Assembly (NCBI GenBank): GCA_028554795.2
Contig: CM068839.1
Location: 88,371,540-88,435,539 of the forward strand
Source: Sinohyriopsis cumingii
Taxonomy: Eukaryota > Mollusca > Bivalvia > Unionida > Unionidae
Reading direction: 5' to 3'
DNA length: 64,000 nucleotides
This document shows, piece after piece, positions 1-12,989 of this stretch. How positions within the stretch are numbered: the stretch's first letter is position 1; each line of letters opens with the position of its first letter. Under the pieces are notes generated by a model, which saw nothing but the letters and a program-made list of their open reading frames with translations, made no database searches and was not told where the DNA came from. Made by a program: the position numbers and the translations under genes.

Positions 1-2200
1 TGATATGTGCGGCTAATGTGGGAATATATTTACCAGGCCAATGGTGTTTTTGCAATGCATCTGGCTATATTTACCGGTTTATGGATCGCACTGGAGCGAA
101 CATGATGAAACTTGGCGTTTAATATAATAAAAAGCCAGAAAGGTCATGGCGTTTATTGAGTCACCGCTCAAAGACAGCGAAGCGTCCAAGGTATAACAAT
201 GTCACGTGAAGACATCAAAAACACTGAACCGTCCAAAGAAACCAGTAAAGATCACCATAATTTGAGAAATACTTTCAACATTAATCTATATATGACATCC
301 ACACTAACCTACCTTGAGAAGAAATATGAAGCATGATATGACGACGGACAATAAAGGTAGTTGGTGATGTACTTTACGTTTATCAGTTACATAGTCAACA
401 TGAATAAATGTTAAAGCGTAGAACAGGTGTGTAAGTGGCAGCATGTGATGTTTGATATTATTGGACACAGCGTAAAGAGTATGACGATGCCGCTCATGTC
501 AAATTTTACAACGGAGGAATACATATAAAATGTGGTGATCCTAGCTTGGAGAAAGAATTTCTGCGCTGAGACCACACATACTGGTGTCCAGCAAGAAGGA
601 TGTTTTCACGGTTTCTGTTTTCATTCTTTTACACATGATTTAGAGAAAGAATTTGCTATGAATCGTAAAGAGATATTGTCATGTTACAGCACTTTTCTAC
701 GCAGACGACATTACTCTCTTTTTAGATCCCTTTAAAGGCCTTTAGGCCGGACTAAATTACTTTAAAGAATCGTTTGTTGAGTGGAAATTTGTGGTTAACA
801 TCTAAAAAAACAAAGGTATTTATTTTTAGAAAGGTGATACTTAACCTAAATATATGAAATTCAGTTGTTTTAAGAAATAGTTAGAAGTTGTAAATAGGTT
901 CATTTATGTTGGACTTGTTATGACGTCTGGTGGTTTCTTTACCGAAGGACAGTCAACATTGACTGGGCAAGCCAAAAAAGGCGATATTTTTACTTGAAAA
1001 TCACCATGGCATAAATTATTTTGAAAGACTCATATAACTTATCTGAAATTATTATCGCCAAGTTTTGGGTTTATTCCTGCTACATGCATTGAAAGAGTGC
1101 ACTTGAATAATTGCAAGAAAGATATTAAGAGTCAATAAGACAACACAACATGATTTTGTGTATGGGGAGTTAGGATTTACGACAAGGATAGTAAATATAT
1201 TTTATTACATTGTGAAGTATTGGTTCAAGATATCATATAAATTAATAATGTTGGACGAGTTAGAATCTCTACCCAGTAAGGTAAATTGGACATATAAAGT
1301 TAAATACGTATTGTCAGGATTAGACGTATTTAATCTTTAGACTAATCAAAAGGTCAAAAGGTCAGTAACATGGACATTTATACATTTATTAAAGTTATCG
1401 GATAATTTTATCTAAAATGGGATGGATCGTCTTAAGACCAATAGTCGAGCGTTATTTTATGTAATTATTACAAATTTTGGAGCAAAACCTTACTTTGATA
1501 GCAACTATTCTTTGAAATACAGAAATACAATGGCTAAATGTACAGTATCCTCTCACAGGCTAGAAGTGAAGCTGGCCGTATAAGCCAATCCATGATAGAC
1601 TTTGTTTTATTTGTAACCTCCTTGAAGATGAATATCATTTTGTCCTTGAAAGCATATACTATAAATATCTAGGAGCCAAACATATAGAGAAATATTTCAG
1701 AAAACGACCAACTATGTTTAAATTCATATAACTTATGAATACTTAGAATATCATAAGTTTGAAGTTAGCCACGTACATGTATAAAGCTTTAAATTATAGA
1801 AATACCGTTTTATATTTAGATATTTTGTGATATTTTGACTAATCGCTACCTGACAAAGAATATGAATTGCATAACTTCTGATTTATGTTTAATATTGCCA
1901 CATTTTAATATTGTAGATATTTCTTTGTCTATGTGGAGATACTTTGCAAACTAACTTGCTTAGGTCATTTTCCTTGATATGCATACGAGTCGTACTATTA
2001 ATAGCCCTAAAATCCTCTGGAAGATGATGCGTTAACTTATATACCAAAATATGTAAAAAAGGAAATACGATAAAGGCAGCGCAGACAGAATAAAACAACC
2101 AGGAAAAAACGAAGTAGAGGCGAAAGTTTTCGCATGTATATAGAAACTACAATGGCAGTGGGACGTAATCGATGCAAAGGCGTATGCCTAGAAAAAGGGT
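1..2200. other. AT-rich DNA, no gene recognised
   Basis: Only short open frames occur here and none has a recognisable motif or a same-frame continuation. I see no repeat array and no RNA gene. Confidence 0.5.
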
Positions 2201-2960
2201 AATTTTTAACATAACATTGCATTACGAATACCTGATTGCGTTACACGTTGGCCTCGCTGCTTGTCGATACCTTAAATGTGGTATTAGAGATATGTCGTGA
2301 AATTAGCTTTGCCGTTAATGTTGATCTGTTCTGGAGAGTATTATTGCGAGCGGAGGCGAAGACTTGCCAACGCGCCAGTCTCGAAAAAGCCAACGATGTC
2401 GTAAAGAAAAAACCCGACAAGGATCAAATCTACAGTTGTTTATGAAAATATGTATTAGCAAATAAACAATTCGACAATGTTTATTATTGTAATAATGTAT
2501 AATGATTGTGAATCAGTGCGAGATTAGACCCAAGACAGGCAAGTAAACTTACACAGTGAAGATTTTTCTTTTATAGCTGAACCTCATCTGACCGCAAGAC
2601 GGCTTCTAGCAACAGCACCACTGTTACATGTAAAGCGTCCTCCACAAGCCAGATGGGCTGAAATCCCACGTGTGGATAGATGCCGTATCACGGCTACCAT
2701 TGCCGCTAAGGCTGCTGCACAAACAGTTCGAGGCCAAGTTCCAGAGCTTACTTTGCACAGGTGCTCTCACGATTTACAATATAATAAGGAAATTATACCA
2801 ATTAAAATACGAGCCAGGCAAAGACGATGTATGAAGGTTCTCTCGAAAATGCGTCCGGAAATTATGTCAACATTACAATACGAGTATACTTCCGATTAAA
2901 GGTGAAAATAGCTCATTGTGAGGACTTTATTATGCCGCTTAAATTGACAGAAAGCCTGGA
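2201..2960 (+). other. GC-richer stretch with unrecognised broken frames
   Basis: Base composition becomes richer in GC than the flanks. Two plus-strand open frames (2236-2445 and 2672-2899) have a protein-like mix of charged residues, but I recognise neither. They precede the PolB-like remnant on the same strand and may belong to the same decayed element. This is inference from position and composition only. Confidence 0.25.
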
Positions 2961-3000
2961 TTCACCAAATAACGAATCAAAGTCTCAGTGCATATTATTG

Positions 3001-3330
3001 GAGTGATGCCCTTATAATCTTGAACCTTGAAGACACCAAGGCCATCAATGGTGAAATTGACAAAGCTTTTACAAAGATGATGCATAAGGTTGAAACATAC
3101 ACCAAACTAGGTTCAGAATTTAGAATCAACTTTTGCCAGATGGGCTAAAGTCCCTCTTTGTATTTCAACGTATAAGCCTTTTCACTGGTAGAGTTAAATG
3201 CGAACATCAGCGTGGATTCCTCCTGGAGCAGTAATAAATATGAAATCAATGACAACGGTTGTTTCGAATGGGCAATTTTATCCAAGGTGCATCCCACGGG
3301 CAGCCATACAGATCAGCCTCGAAAATGATT
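3001..3330 (+). pseudogene. Remnant of Polinton-type DNA polymerase B N-terminal region
   Basis: Read in one plus frame with two in-frame stops, the segment shows an acidic/basic helix (LNLEDTKAINGEIDKAF) followed by a KLGSEF motif, and about 40 codons later NDNGCFEWAILS and a HP motif. From family knowledge, the order 'GSGF ... NxDNxCFxWxxLxxLHP' is typical of the N-terminal region of protein-primed B-family polymerases of Polinton-like elements and related invertebrate proteins. No exonuclease or polymerase catalytic motif (for example DTD) is visible downstream, so only this fragment survives. It lies upstream of a decayed capsid gene on the same strand. The match is from memory of the family, so moderate confidence. 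Confidence 0.5.
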
Positions 3331-4514
3331 GGTAAGATGCAGGATATCTATGGCGAGTCACCCATTCGCTAGCGCAAACAATCCTCTCGTGGATGAGAAT
3401 TATTCTACCTCCCAAACAGTTTCATCATGTAATTCGACGAACACAGTCTGTGTTAGTTTTCATGCGGCATCGCGTACAGCGTTAAGGAATGATGCTAACA
3501 ACTGAAAGTCAGCGTGGCATCACATAAGAGAAAATATTAGGAAAGCTTCGTTCTCACCGTCATTGACATTGCTACGTAGGCGAAGCCACGGCCGCCAAAG
3601 AATAGTCCCACTGGAACCGGTTCTGTGTTTTCAAACTCGGATCGCTCGCTAATCATTCGCCCAATTGTTGCTGAATATGATCATGCACTGGTTAATGCGT
3701 ATCGCTGTACCTGATTGCACTATCCGTGGACGTTCAAACGTGTTTTGACGAACTCAAGGAGTGTTCTAGTTCTAGTTCTTTGTCGCGATTAATAAAGAAC
3801 ATGCCATTAACAAGATGGACCTGGAACATAATAATATTGTCCTGTAGGGTAATGTGAATGGCAAGATAACCTCGCGATATTTCCGGGTACAAGCCATAAT
3901 TGCTAACAAAACCTCAAAAATATAGCTAGTAGGCACGTCTTTGACGATTAGTTAAAATTTTCCTCTAATATGTCAAGGAGAATTTTAAAAAATATTATGT
4001 TGGAGGAAGAATTTCCTGGTGACATGCATCAGGGTTGTATAACTGGCCTAAGTGAGTATTTAGGGAGCAGATAAGAATTGATAGAATAGGCTGAGATGAT
4101 CCTAAATAATTAGTTTTTAAATTTTGTCAAAACACGTAAAACAAGCGAATAATGGGTTCAATCACACAGTGAAATTTATCGCCGTTCATGCATCCACGCA
4201 CAGGGAAACTCTCGCTAACACGGACGAGGAAGTCGATGTCATCTTTTAATAATAATATTTCACACTGGAGGGTCCGCAGGAACCACCCAAATGTAGAAAA
4301 GGGGAGTCGGTGGAACCCGATTGAAGTTTCCCGTGAGATCTTTGGTTCTTAAAGGCGGTTTATACCTGTTAGGGTTAACAAAAATGCGTGGTTAATGAAA
4401 TGAAATCGTGGGTACGTTGGAAACACTCGTGGGGTTCATTTAGGGCGTAAAAACGAGCGAGAGGTAACCAATTAGGTCGCATCGATTTGTCGTCAGTTGC
4501 TCACCGACGGCTTT
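3331..4514 (+). other. Decayed element interior, no gene assigned
   Basis: GC-richer sequence between the PolB-like remnant and the short MD...LINEL ORF. All frames are broken by stops, and no domain is recognisable. Confidence 0.3.
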
Positions 4515-4559
4515 ATGGACGAGGAGAAATTTAAACAGTTAATAAACGAACTAATTTAA
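4515..4559 (+). pseudogene. Short ORF matching the 20-residue ORF of the minus-strand capsid cluster
   Basis: Reads MDEEKFKQLINELI then TAA, followed in frame by DISD. The minus-strand capsid cluster has a 20-codon ORF at 33872-33934 beginning MD and containing QSLINEIVDDY. The shared pattern is MD, four residues, Q, one residue, LINE, then two hydrophobic residues. Both lie upstream of a capsid gene of the same family. The function is unknown. The similarity is short and could be chance, but position and orientation agree. A (TA)n tract follows immediately and may have cut the ORF. Confidence 0.35.
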
Positions 4560-4566
4560 GACATTA

Positions 4567-4570
<4 letters not shown>

Positions 4571-4663
<93 letters not shown>
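4571..4663. repeat. (TA)n microsatellite
   Basis: An uninterrupted run of about 46 TA dinucleotides. Confidence 0.98.
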
Positions 4664-4665
<2 letters not shown>

Positions 4666-5955
4666 CCGATGAGGTGATTACAATTGTTCGTGAAATTAAT
4701 GCAGCATTGGAGAGTGTGGTTGCAAACACAACCGGAGCGTCACCGGGATGATTAACTTAACGTCTTCGAAACCGGAATTCCACATGTTTTTCCCGAGGCC
4801 AGTTACAGAGGAGAATTCCTTCCACTAGAAATCCCACCAGCGTCGATCCTTGTGTAACATATCTGGCACAATTTCTGATCGATACCTTTTAGAGGCCTGG
4901 ACGATAATAGCTCGCCTGTATTTTTGTCCAACGGTGGTGTCGCCTTGAAATTCTTGGACTATAGCATTGACTCAGTAAAAGAGTAGATCCAAGAGAGGAT
5001 TTTGTTGGAAACCGGCAACGACTCTCAAATGTTTACACGCGAACACGACCATGCACTCGGCTCTGCATCTTGATCAAATCTCCACTGCATGAGGTTCGTA
5101 TCTGGCAGATGTCGCTAAAATCAGTTCAAGAATGGTTTGAAGATATAAATGAGATTACCTTTAACAAAAGTTCTGCGTTCAGGACCCGACAGTACCAGTT
5201 ACAATATTGAACCAGACTTTGTCAGGATCCCCACCACGATGCAGGTTAATCAACCTGTGTCATCATCACTGGCAGATATAAAAACTCAACATTGACGACG
5301 CATGCGTTGCAATGTTAGATAATATTCGGATTTGCCCCAATTTCACTCTCGAGTGATCTGCTTTCAGTTTAATCAACGGCGCCACTGCATCTTCAATGCA
5401 GTAATCTTCGATTCACGTTTTGCCATTGTGTGGTCAGGTCTGGCACTCGGTGAACCCCTGCGGTGAAGCTCTAGCGATACAACTGTACATTACATATCGA
5501 CTAGACATTTAATACAATTACAAATCCAAGCGCAGGTGAAACACTGAGTGTTATCAGAACAAGAAAATCTGTTGAATCACCATATTATGCTAATTGCCTT
5601 AATGATGTTGCCTGATTGCTGTTCTCAAGAGGGTCAAAATGTTCTCCCTGGCAAGGCTCTGCGCACAACAATGATTCTAAAACAAGCTGAAATGCATGTA
5701 AATAACAGCAATAAAAACGCTGTTTTCGTATCAGTTGAAAAGTCAGGAATCACACGGGGTTTTGACAATTAGAGATTTCCTACAACGAAGAGTAACTAGA
5801 AAACAAAGCGTTTACATTTTCATCAACAGCAGCAATTCTAGTCTAGGTCAGTAAGATCATAAATGAAGCCAATCAACAACGTCTTGCACAAACCAATGTT
5901 GTATGATTGGAAATCTAATACTTGGAAGAAAACGATAATGTTTAACTGGAACATC
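4664..5955 (+). other. Decayed element interior upstream of capsid remnant
   Basis: GC-richer sequence. A plus-strand frame around 4910-5070 contains SNGGVALKFLDYSIDSVKE before a stop and looks protein-like but is not assignable. In the minus-strand cluster the matching interval holds the minor capsid-like gene. I could not find a convincing counterpart here. Confidence 0.3.
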
Positions 5956-6640
5956 ATGTCTCAAATCAAATATGCATCAAATCCCGAGTGGGACATTGAC
6001 GCGCCTGTGTTGCGAGATAGAAGTATTCAAGTATACCAATATTACCCGTATATTGTTAAGGTGCCAGACGAGCATGGTCCAACAGTACTCCTGGCTCTTG
6101 TCACATCACGGTATTTTCGTAGTGCGAGAGATTCATGGAAGTCATAGGAAGGTCTGTACGCACCGACATAACGCTTCATACGGCGACGACAACAAAGTCG
6201 GATTTATTAAGAACGGCAGCGCATGTCATCTCATCGACGGAAAGGACATCGTTGCCTGTTTGGACATCTTCGAGGTAACTACATTAATTATTGGACATCG
6301 ATGATTACCCGAGGTCCGCTTTCCCGTCTATGATGTTCTATTAATACATAAGCGATCATTAATCGATGTTTCCAGGCGCGATTCTACTCTCATACATATT
6401 TGGGTTCTCCAGAGACTTTTGTACGGCTATTTTCGGGGGGAAATATACAGTCATGTAAGCTCGTGAGGGCACGGTCAGGTCTGCAAGTTGGCATGATCTT
6501 GCCGTTGTCGACAAAGTCAGAGGTGTGTTATCCGAACATGCCCTTAGGATTCCTTCATTGAGTCTATCACTAGCCACAGCCGCACTCTGGAGGTCATTTA
6601 GGTGGCGCTCTCCAGTTTCGTATTTTGCATAGGGTTAGAA
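5956..6640 (+). pseudogene. Decayed double-jelly-roll major capsid protein (older copy)
   Basis: Starting at the ATG at 5956, the frame contains DAPVLRDRSIQVYQYYPY, which parallels DAPVLKDKSIRDYHYYSY of the capsid relic at 33.3 kb. After a frameshift near 6120-6160 a second frame gives GDDNKVGFIKNGS, matching GDRVGFVNNG of the other copy. A third frame near 6390-6430 gives the IFGF ... IFGGK block, matching IFGF ... IFGAK. The order of the blocks is therefore conserved, but at least two frameshifts and several stops break the gene. From family knowledge, these blocks mark the double-jelly-roll capsid proteins of Polinton-like/PLV-like viruses integrated in invertebrate genomes. The last third is not recognisable. 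It cannot encode a working capsid. Confidence 0.6.
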
Positions 6641-9600
6641 TTTTAAGGAAAAAGAATTTCCCATGATTTCTTCACTGGTTATACAGGCTATATAATAAAG
6701 ACTTTGTATATCTTAGGTGCTGTTAAAAGAACTTTTAATTCCCTTTATTTTGATATATGATTGATGGGTGTACTATGGGTTCTAGAGTATACAGCTTGGG
6801 CTCACTTAAGATGTGCTCGTTTAAAAAACTGCTAGCTCCGCATGGTCATTTTCACTTCCTGGACTTCAGAGGTAAATTGTAGAAAAAAGAGCCGATAACT
6901 TTTTTTACTTTTCAGATATTTTGTACTTGGTTCATTGCACTTTCAGTAAATGCTATTGTCTACTTCAGCAAAATTCGTTTTCCCTATTTTAATAATTGCT
7001 AAAGTTAGTGTACCTTTGATTAATTCTGGTTAATTTGTCAAGCACAGGGGAGCATCCATTTTGTTCTACCGTGTGCTTAGATCATGTACAATTTCCACAA
7101 GTACAGTATCCAAAGAAATGTCAGCCACATTACATAAAAGTAACATAGAGGTATGCCAACATTATCTCCATTGTGCATCTTACAAATGCAAACAACTTCA
7201 CCTTACCTACGTCACTCTCTCAAAAGTTCAAATTAATTGGTGAGCGCCACCTTATAGGGTCTGGCGGAATATTTAACATTTTATTCCGCACGATGACCAC
7301 AGACTCGCACAAAAGCGGAGTCCGAGTTGAATTCTCATTGCAAATAAGTTCTTAACAAGGTTTAAGTCCACCACCTCATGTGTTTGTGGCATTTCAAATA
7401 TCATTCACTCTGAACAATTAACTTGAAGGCCCAATTATCTTTGCAAAATTGGCAGTCTCTGAGGTCTGACTAAGATTTAGGCTAGCAACTCGTATAACAT
7501 TGTACTCAGTTTCGAAAATAATAAGGTCGCCCGTGTCTATCATTGACTGTTAGAATACATGGATTGAGACCAAATCATTGACAAAGATTTCAGATTACCG
7601 ATTATGACTCCCTATGGCTAACTCAAACATGTTTCAGAGGATAAGCGAAAGAAAACTTAGGTAGGTTTAAAGCTATCGAAGGTGGAGGTGGTACAAGTGC
7701 AAAAGAGCTGTGTAATATTTCCGTTTCTTGCGGTGATTCCAGCGCCGTTGACGGCTAAGACTTCCACGGTTGCAAAATCTGGAATGGTTTGGAGGCGGAG
7801 CCTTTCGAGGCCACATAACGTTTCAAAGCCACATAAAAAGGAAAAGGTTTTCCAATAACCAGTATAACTCTCAAAATCTTATGTTGTGGCCTCGCTGATG
7901 ACGGCATAGCAAGTGCATAATTTGACCAGTGTTTATTTAATCACTATGACAAAGTCAGCGTAAACTATTCAGGGTGACTTTATGCTTGATGAACTTGAGT
8001 CAATGATCCATCATTGTTAACCTGACTTCAACAACTGGAGCTGGAACTCATTGGGTCGCATACGCGGTAACACCTCGATATCTTTTGTATTTTGTCTCGT
8101 ACGGGCTTGCACCGCCACATGAAGTGGTTGATAATTTACATGCTGGCTCGTCGATACTACCAGAGTTTTATTCAACGATGTTGTTGCAAAGACGCCTCAA
8201 TATGCTGACATCTTGCTGTTTGCAGTAGCTGGAAGTAAATCTCATTCACAGACACCACAAGCGGATGTGGATATTACTAGGTTTTCAAGAAAATCCGATT
8301 TGATAATGTTAAGCAATCTGGTGTTTGTTCTCGCCGACCAATATGGGTTTGCTTGTAATTTTTTCATGATCAAACTTGAAAACTGCAAACGTTCAAACAG
8401 GACATCATAACGTTGTTTTGAATCCGCTATGCCATAAAAAAATGGACGAAATAAATGAAACTAATACTTGAAATATAATCTTCGACAAGTTAAACAATGA
8501 AACAAGGTGAACTGTTTGAACCGTACTTTTGCGAGAAAAAGGTATCTCATATAAATTTAAGAAAAGGATTGTTACAAATAAAATTACGTATAATAGAACA
8601 AAACTAGATTTTGGCATTGATAGATTATCCAAAAACAATTCTTTGTGAAAATATATAAATATTGAAATCTAAAAATTGCACACCTGGAATGGGATCAATT
8701 GGAACTGTAAAAAATAAAAATAAAAATATTTGTGATCTCGGTTTATAATGTTTATGCCTTAAATCCATAGACTTCACAACGCCCTTTTGCTCTTTTCCTG
8801 CTCATCATTTACGATATTATACGATTACATCTTGAGTCGTAAAGTCATCAGTTAATGGATGCGGTTAAATAAAAGAAGGTAAGTATTAAGCTGTTACATC
8901 ATAATTACACATCCTCTTCCAATCTGTCATTACCGTATCTCAAAATTTTGAGTCTGTATCCGTAACAGCCCAGGAATAGATTCAACTATCAGCTTGCGTC
9001 GTTTTCGAGATAACTAGCAAATAAACTGGCTAATTAAAGCATATTAACTTCTCCTTCCCCCTTTGGTGAACCTTTTGTAAATCAAGCGTTAAAAAGGTTG
9101 AATTATTAAGACTTGTCAGTGTATTTCAATCCGAAAAGGTGATTGAATTTGGTTCTGTAAAACTTGTGGATTTAAAAGACGAAATGCTGAAAAGAAAGCT
9201 TTATTCATCAATAAATGACTCATACCTGGGATGAATAATTCGTTAACCCGTGGATTGATGTTTCCTTTTTGTAAGGACTTTGGCATCGGCTACACCATCA
9301 ATTTGATTTTCACACAGTACCCTGATGAATTCTCCTATTTATTGTGTTTCAACCTGACATGCTACATTTCATTGGTTTGAATGGAATAATGACGATGTCA
9401 TTGTTCAAAACAGATTATTTTCCCTTTTTTGTCGTCCCAGAGTTTTCATGACGTTGTAAACAAAACTCATATATCAACAATTTAGGTAGGTTTACAATAA
9501 ATATTCTCGCGTACACAGGACGATTGAGTTAGAGTTTGACATGTTTAATGTTCACTACGACGAGATAGCCATTGAATATTCTCGAATGATGGCTTCGATG

Positions 9601-9833
9601 CCAACCTTTTGCATTTTTTTGTTTCTGTTGCGATGTGTGAGTTTGATATATTTGTGACGTTTGATGTTTTCAAGATATTTACCAAAGACAGCATTATTCA
9701 TTAATTACCAGTACTATTTTCCTAAATTCGTTTATTGAAGCCTTCCGTTGATGGTCGTGTAAAAATTGATCTGAGGACTTTGACTTAATCCTCAAATGTT
9801 ACGCATTATCTTTAGTTTTAATCCGATCGAATG
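6641..9833. other. No gene recognised
   Basis: AT-rich DNA. Short open frames (for example 8213-8410) have no recognisable motif. The first kilobase may include further decayed element sequence, but I cannot support it. Confidence 0.4.
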
Positions 9834-9904
9834 TATCACCGTAAGGTTTGTAGCGAACGTATAGCGCATGCATCACTGTAAGGTTTGTAGTGAACGTATA
9901 GCGC
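9834..9904. repeat. Two-copy tandem repeat, about 36 bp
   Basis: The block from ATCACCGTAAGGTTTG to GTATAGCGC occurs twice in a row with three differences. Confidence 0.85.
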
Positions 9905-10914
9905 TTCCTACCGTAATTTCCGCTATGACTTAGCAAATGTGTCGACATTTGAAAACAGAACTACCACCAAGAAAAGTGTATTATAATAACTTGAGCTATG
10001 GACAATAATGAACAATAAAGGAAATATACTCTACAGAAAGACATAACAAAACAGTGGTACGTTTGTTGCACTGATTCAGTATTGTATATTATAATATATG
10101 CAAGAGTGAATATCGTCTGTCTTAAAAAATACACAATTTAATTTAGATAAGTTAGTGGTCTATTTGTGTATATGTTAATTTCTCCTTTTCTTGTCTCTCT
10201 TTCTCTCAATCACATGCACAAATAAGCAGCATTCTACTACAATGGCTGCGTTGACAAATAAATAAGGTTTCAAACAACAATGAGCACCACCACTACTTAT
10301 GACTTCATTAACTTGATGAGACACTACATTCTACACTTTCAAGCACTGAAGTGAGCTATAATTATCATTGCTCTATTTACGTGTCCTTTTTCCTTGATCT
10401 AGGTACTGTCTCGTGAAACACATAAACCTATAAACCCCATTCAACTAGTGTCGTGAAGATAGATCCCCTCATCCCCTTGCTCCATTCGTATAGTGAACAG
10501 ATAAACACTCACTCCACCAGTAAACACTCACTCCACCTGTGTCGAGAATACATAAGCTCTCACTCCACTAGTGAAATTGGACACTAACGGTGCATCGTGT
10601 TTATAAATGTTCTCTGATTCCGTCCTGAGTAGTTTTCTTGGAGGCGTAACCTGTTTTAAGTAGATTTCTTAAGGCCGTTTTGAGTAATGAAATAAAGTTG
10701 TTCAATTCCGACCCTTTGTCCGTGCGTAGCTTTCTAAGTGTGTTACATGTTTGAGCCAAGGAATTTATAGCTTGAACGATAGGCTTAGAAGTTGTATTTT
10801 TTCAGTGGCACGAGTCTTTAAAACCTTGAAAAATATTAATTACTCGTCATTTTTGTTGTGATACATTGAGGACGTTCATCAATTTACCACCCCGATGGTC
10901 ATTTAATTATTTAT
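9905..10914. other. No gene recognised
   Basis: AT-rich sequence with no supportable ORF. A small near-repeat of ACTCACTCCAC occurs around 10508-10570. Confidence 0.4.
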
Positions 10915-11090
10915 GTCTGTAACTACAAGGCCTTTAATGTATGTCGAGCAGGCTTCCGTAATGGATACACATCTTGATTTTGAAGCCAATGTTTTAATTA
11001 TGATTTCGTGAATTTATACCGTTTATATCACTTTAAAATCTAGTATAACGTATCCTGTCATGCAAGAAGAGTTGAATTTGCCGAATTGTG
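10915..11090. repeat. Dispersed repeat, copy A1
   Basis: About 175 bp similar to 15935-16115 in the same orientation, sharing TGTCTGTAACTA-like, CAGGCTTC(C/T)GTAATG and GTTTATAT blocks in the same order. It is unassigned and may be part of an old transposon. Confidence 0.6.
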
Positions 11091-12299
11091 ATTCAACGTT
11101 TCTAAACATTCTTCTTTAGAAAATGGCTCTAACGTTCCCTATAATAAATTGATTGTCTTTGATATATATTTTGAGTTTTATAAAAGAAATAAAAGTAATT
11201 CAAATGTAAAAACTTTGAAATTTTAAACGTCACAAATTAGCATCAGAGTATTATATTTAGTTCATTAAATAACATTTTCGCATATTGCACTTAATCGGTC
11301 GTTTTGATAGAGACTAGTTCTACTAAAACAGTTCGAAAAATCAAAACGTTTTAATCCACTTCACCATGCAGTCACTCTTGATATAGAAACCATCTGTGTG
11401 ATGTCGGACACAAAAAAGTCATTTTTATTCTTAATTGGAAAGGTCTCCACTAGCCATACTGGAGGATACACTTCTCTCAATGCAACTCTTTGGAAGTCAT
11501 TTTCAAACTAAAATATTTAAAATGTTAAGCTTGTTTTATATATCACTTTTGGGGAATTAGATTACAGTCTGTTCTTTGGTATTACAGTCTGTTCTTTGGT
11601 ATAAACATCCAGTTAGAGTGTGCAACGATCAAAGCATGATATATGAATCTCTCGTATTTTTTAATTTCGCTCAGATGCGAATCCATATCATATGTCTGTA
11701 TACTGAAAATAATCTTTAATATATCAATATCACAAGATCTATACCATCTTTACTATATCGATAACATCTTTACTATATCGATAACATCTTAACCATATCG
11801 ATAACATCTTTAACATATCAATAAGATCTACCAACACTCTAGCCACATACATAATTAACCCTATCATTTACCAATTCTAGAACCATGAATATTTAAATTC
11901 GTTCTCACAATCATTGTCTTACTTATTTGTACCTTTTCTCCTTCCCCCACTTTTCCTTTTTGTTCAAAACACACGAGCTCTTAAATCCGCGGTAGACAAG
12001 TGTTGTTGCCGGGAATAAATCTTTGACATATCAGTAACCTCTACATACCCTCTAGGCGAATGTATCACTCATACGACCAGTCACTAAACTATGAACTTTT
12101 TACTGAGCTCTTGACGTTGTAAAGACTTGTTTATGACAGTCACTTGTCTCTGAAGTAGCGCTTTCTAATTGCACGTGGACTTGAAGGATTATTTTCGCTA
12201 GGTCTCAAAAATAGCAAGAGTTTGTCTTACATTTTGCTTACAGCTTCTTCGATTGACCAAAATTAGAAACCTCAAAAACTATTATCTCTACAGGAAAGA
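11091..12299. repeat. Short tandem repeats in non-genic DNA
   Basis: No gene is seen. Two simple tandem repeats stand out: a 20-bp unit (ATTACAGTCTGTTCTTTGGT) repeated exactly twice at 11561-11600, and a 20-bp unit of the type ATCTTTACTATATCGATAAC repeated four to five times with drift at about 11735-11830. Confidence 0.8.
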
Positions 12300-12455
12300 A
12301 AGATTAGGTATGTAATGTAAACTCAAAACTTACGGGTTCGGACAGTTTTATCAATAAAATCACATATGTTAAAACACTGAGTATCGACTAAACTTCGCGT
12401 ACTCCAACACATACATTTTAATATTAGGATGAAGTATTTATTTTAGTGTTAGTAT
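12300..12455. repeat. Dispersed repeat, copy B1
   Basis: Similar to 16138-16300, same orientation. Shared blocks are GATTAGGTATGTAATGTAAA, ACTTACGGGTT, ACAGTTTTATCA and GAAGTATTT. With copy A1 it repeats the order A then B, but the A-B spacing differs (about 1.2 kb here, close together at 16 kb). Confidence 0.6.
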
Positions 12456-12670
12456 TACAATAAAACACCAGCCCCCAAAATGCTCTGAAAAACATGCAAT
12501 CAACCTCTTACTATTCATAAATGCACAGTAAGCAACTTTGAATAATAATAATAATAGCAATAACAATGACAGTTTTCGTGCTGATGCATTTAACTTTTCA
12601 AACATTATTTTAAATAATGTATTAAATAATTGCTGACTAGACTAACATTTTGCATTATCTGTGATTGTTA

Positions 12671-12847
12671 GTTCTAGAAGTTCTGGTTGCCTAGTAAGGA
12701 AAAATGGTTTTTCGTTTAAGTTGTCAAATTCTGTATTCAATTTGCAATTGATGCTGGCTTGTGCATATTACAGATGAGTTTTGTAAATTCTTGAATGGCC
12801 TTTTTGGCCATTATTATAAGTAAACCAGGTGGGTGCATACATGGGTA

Positions 12848-12849
<2 letters not shown>
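12671..12849 (-). mobile_element. L1-like LINE fragment, second copy
   Basis: About 180 bp directly repeated at 14218-14400. On the minus strand it carries the same short frame ending KGHSRIYKTHL as the longer LINE remnant, then diverges abruptly at the TCTAGAACTA point. It is a truncated copy of the same non-LTR family. Confidence 0.6.
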
Positions 12850-12939
<90 letters not shown>

Positions 12940-12940
12940 C
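12850..12940. repeat. (TA)n-(TG)n compound microsatellite
   Basis: About 34 TA repeats run into about 10 TG repeats. A run of ten C residues follows shortly after, at about 12977-12988. The open frames that span it on both strands are low-complexity artefacts. Confidence 0.97.
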
Positions 12941-12989
12941 TGTGCGCGTCGAAAATGCATCCTTTACAAATATTCTCCCCCCCCCCCCA

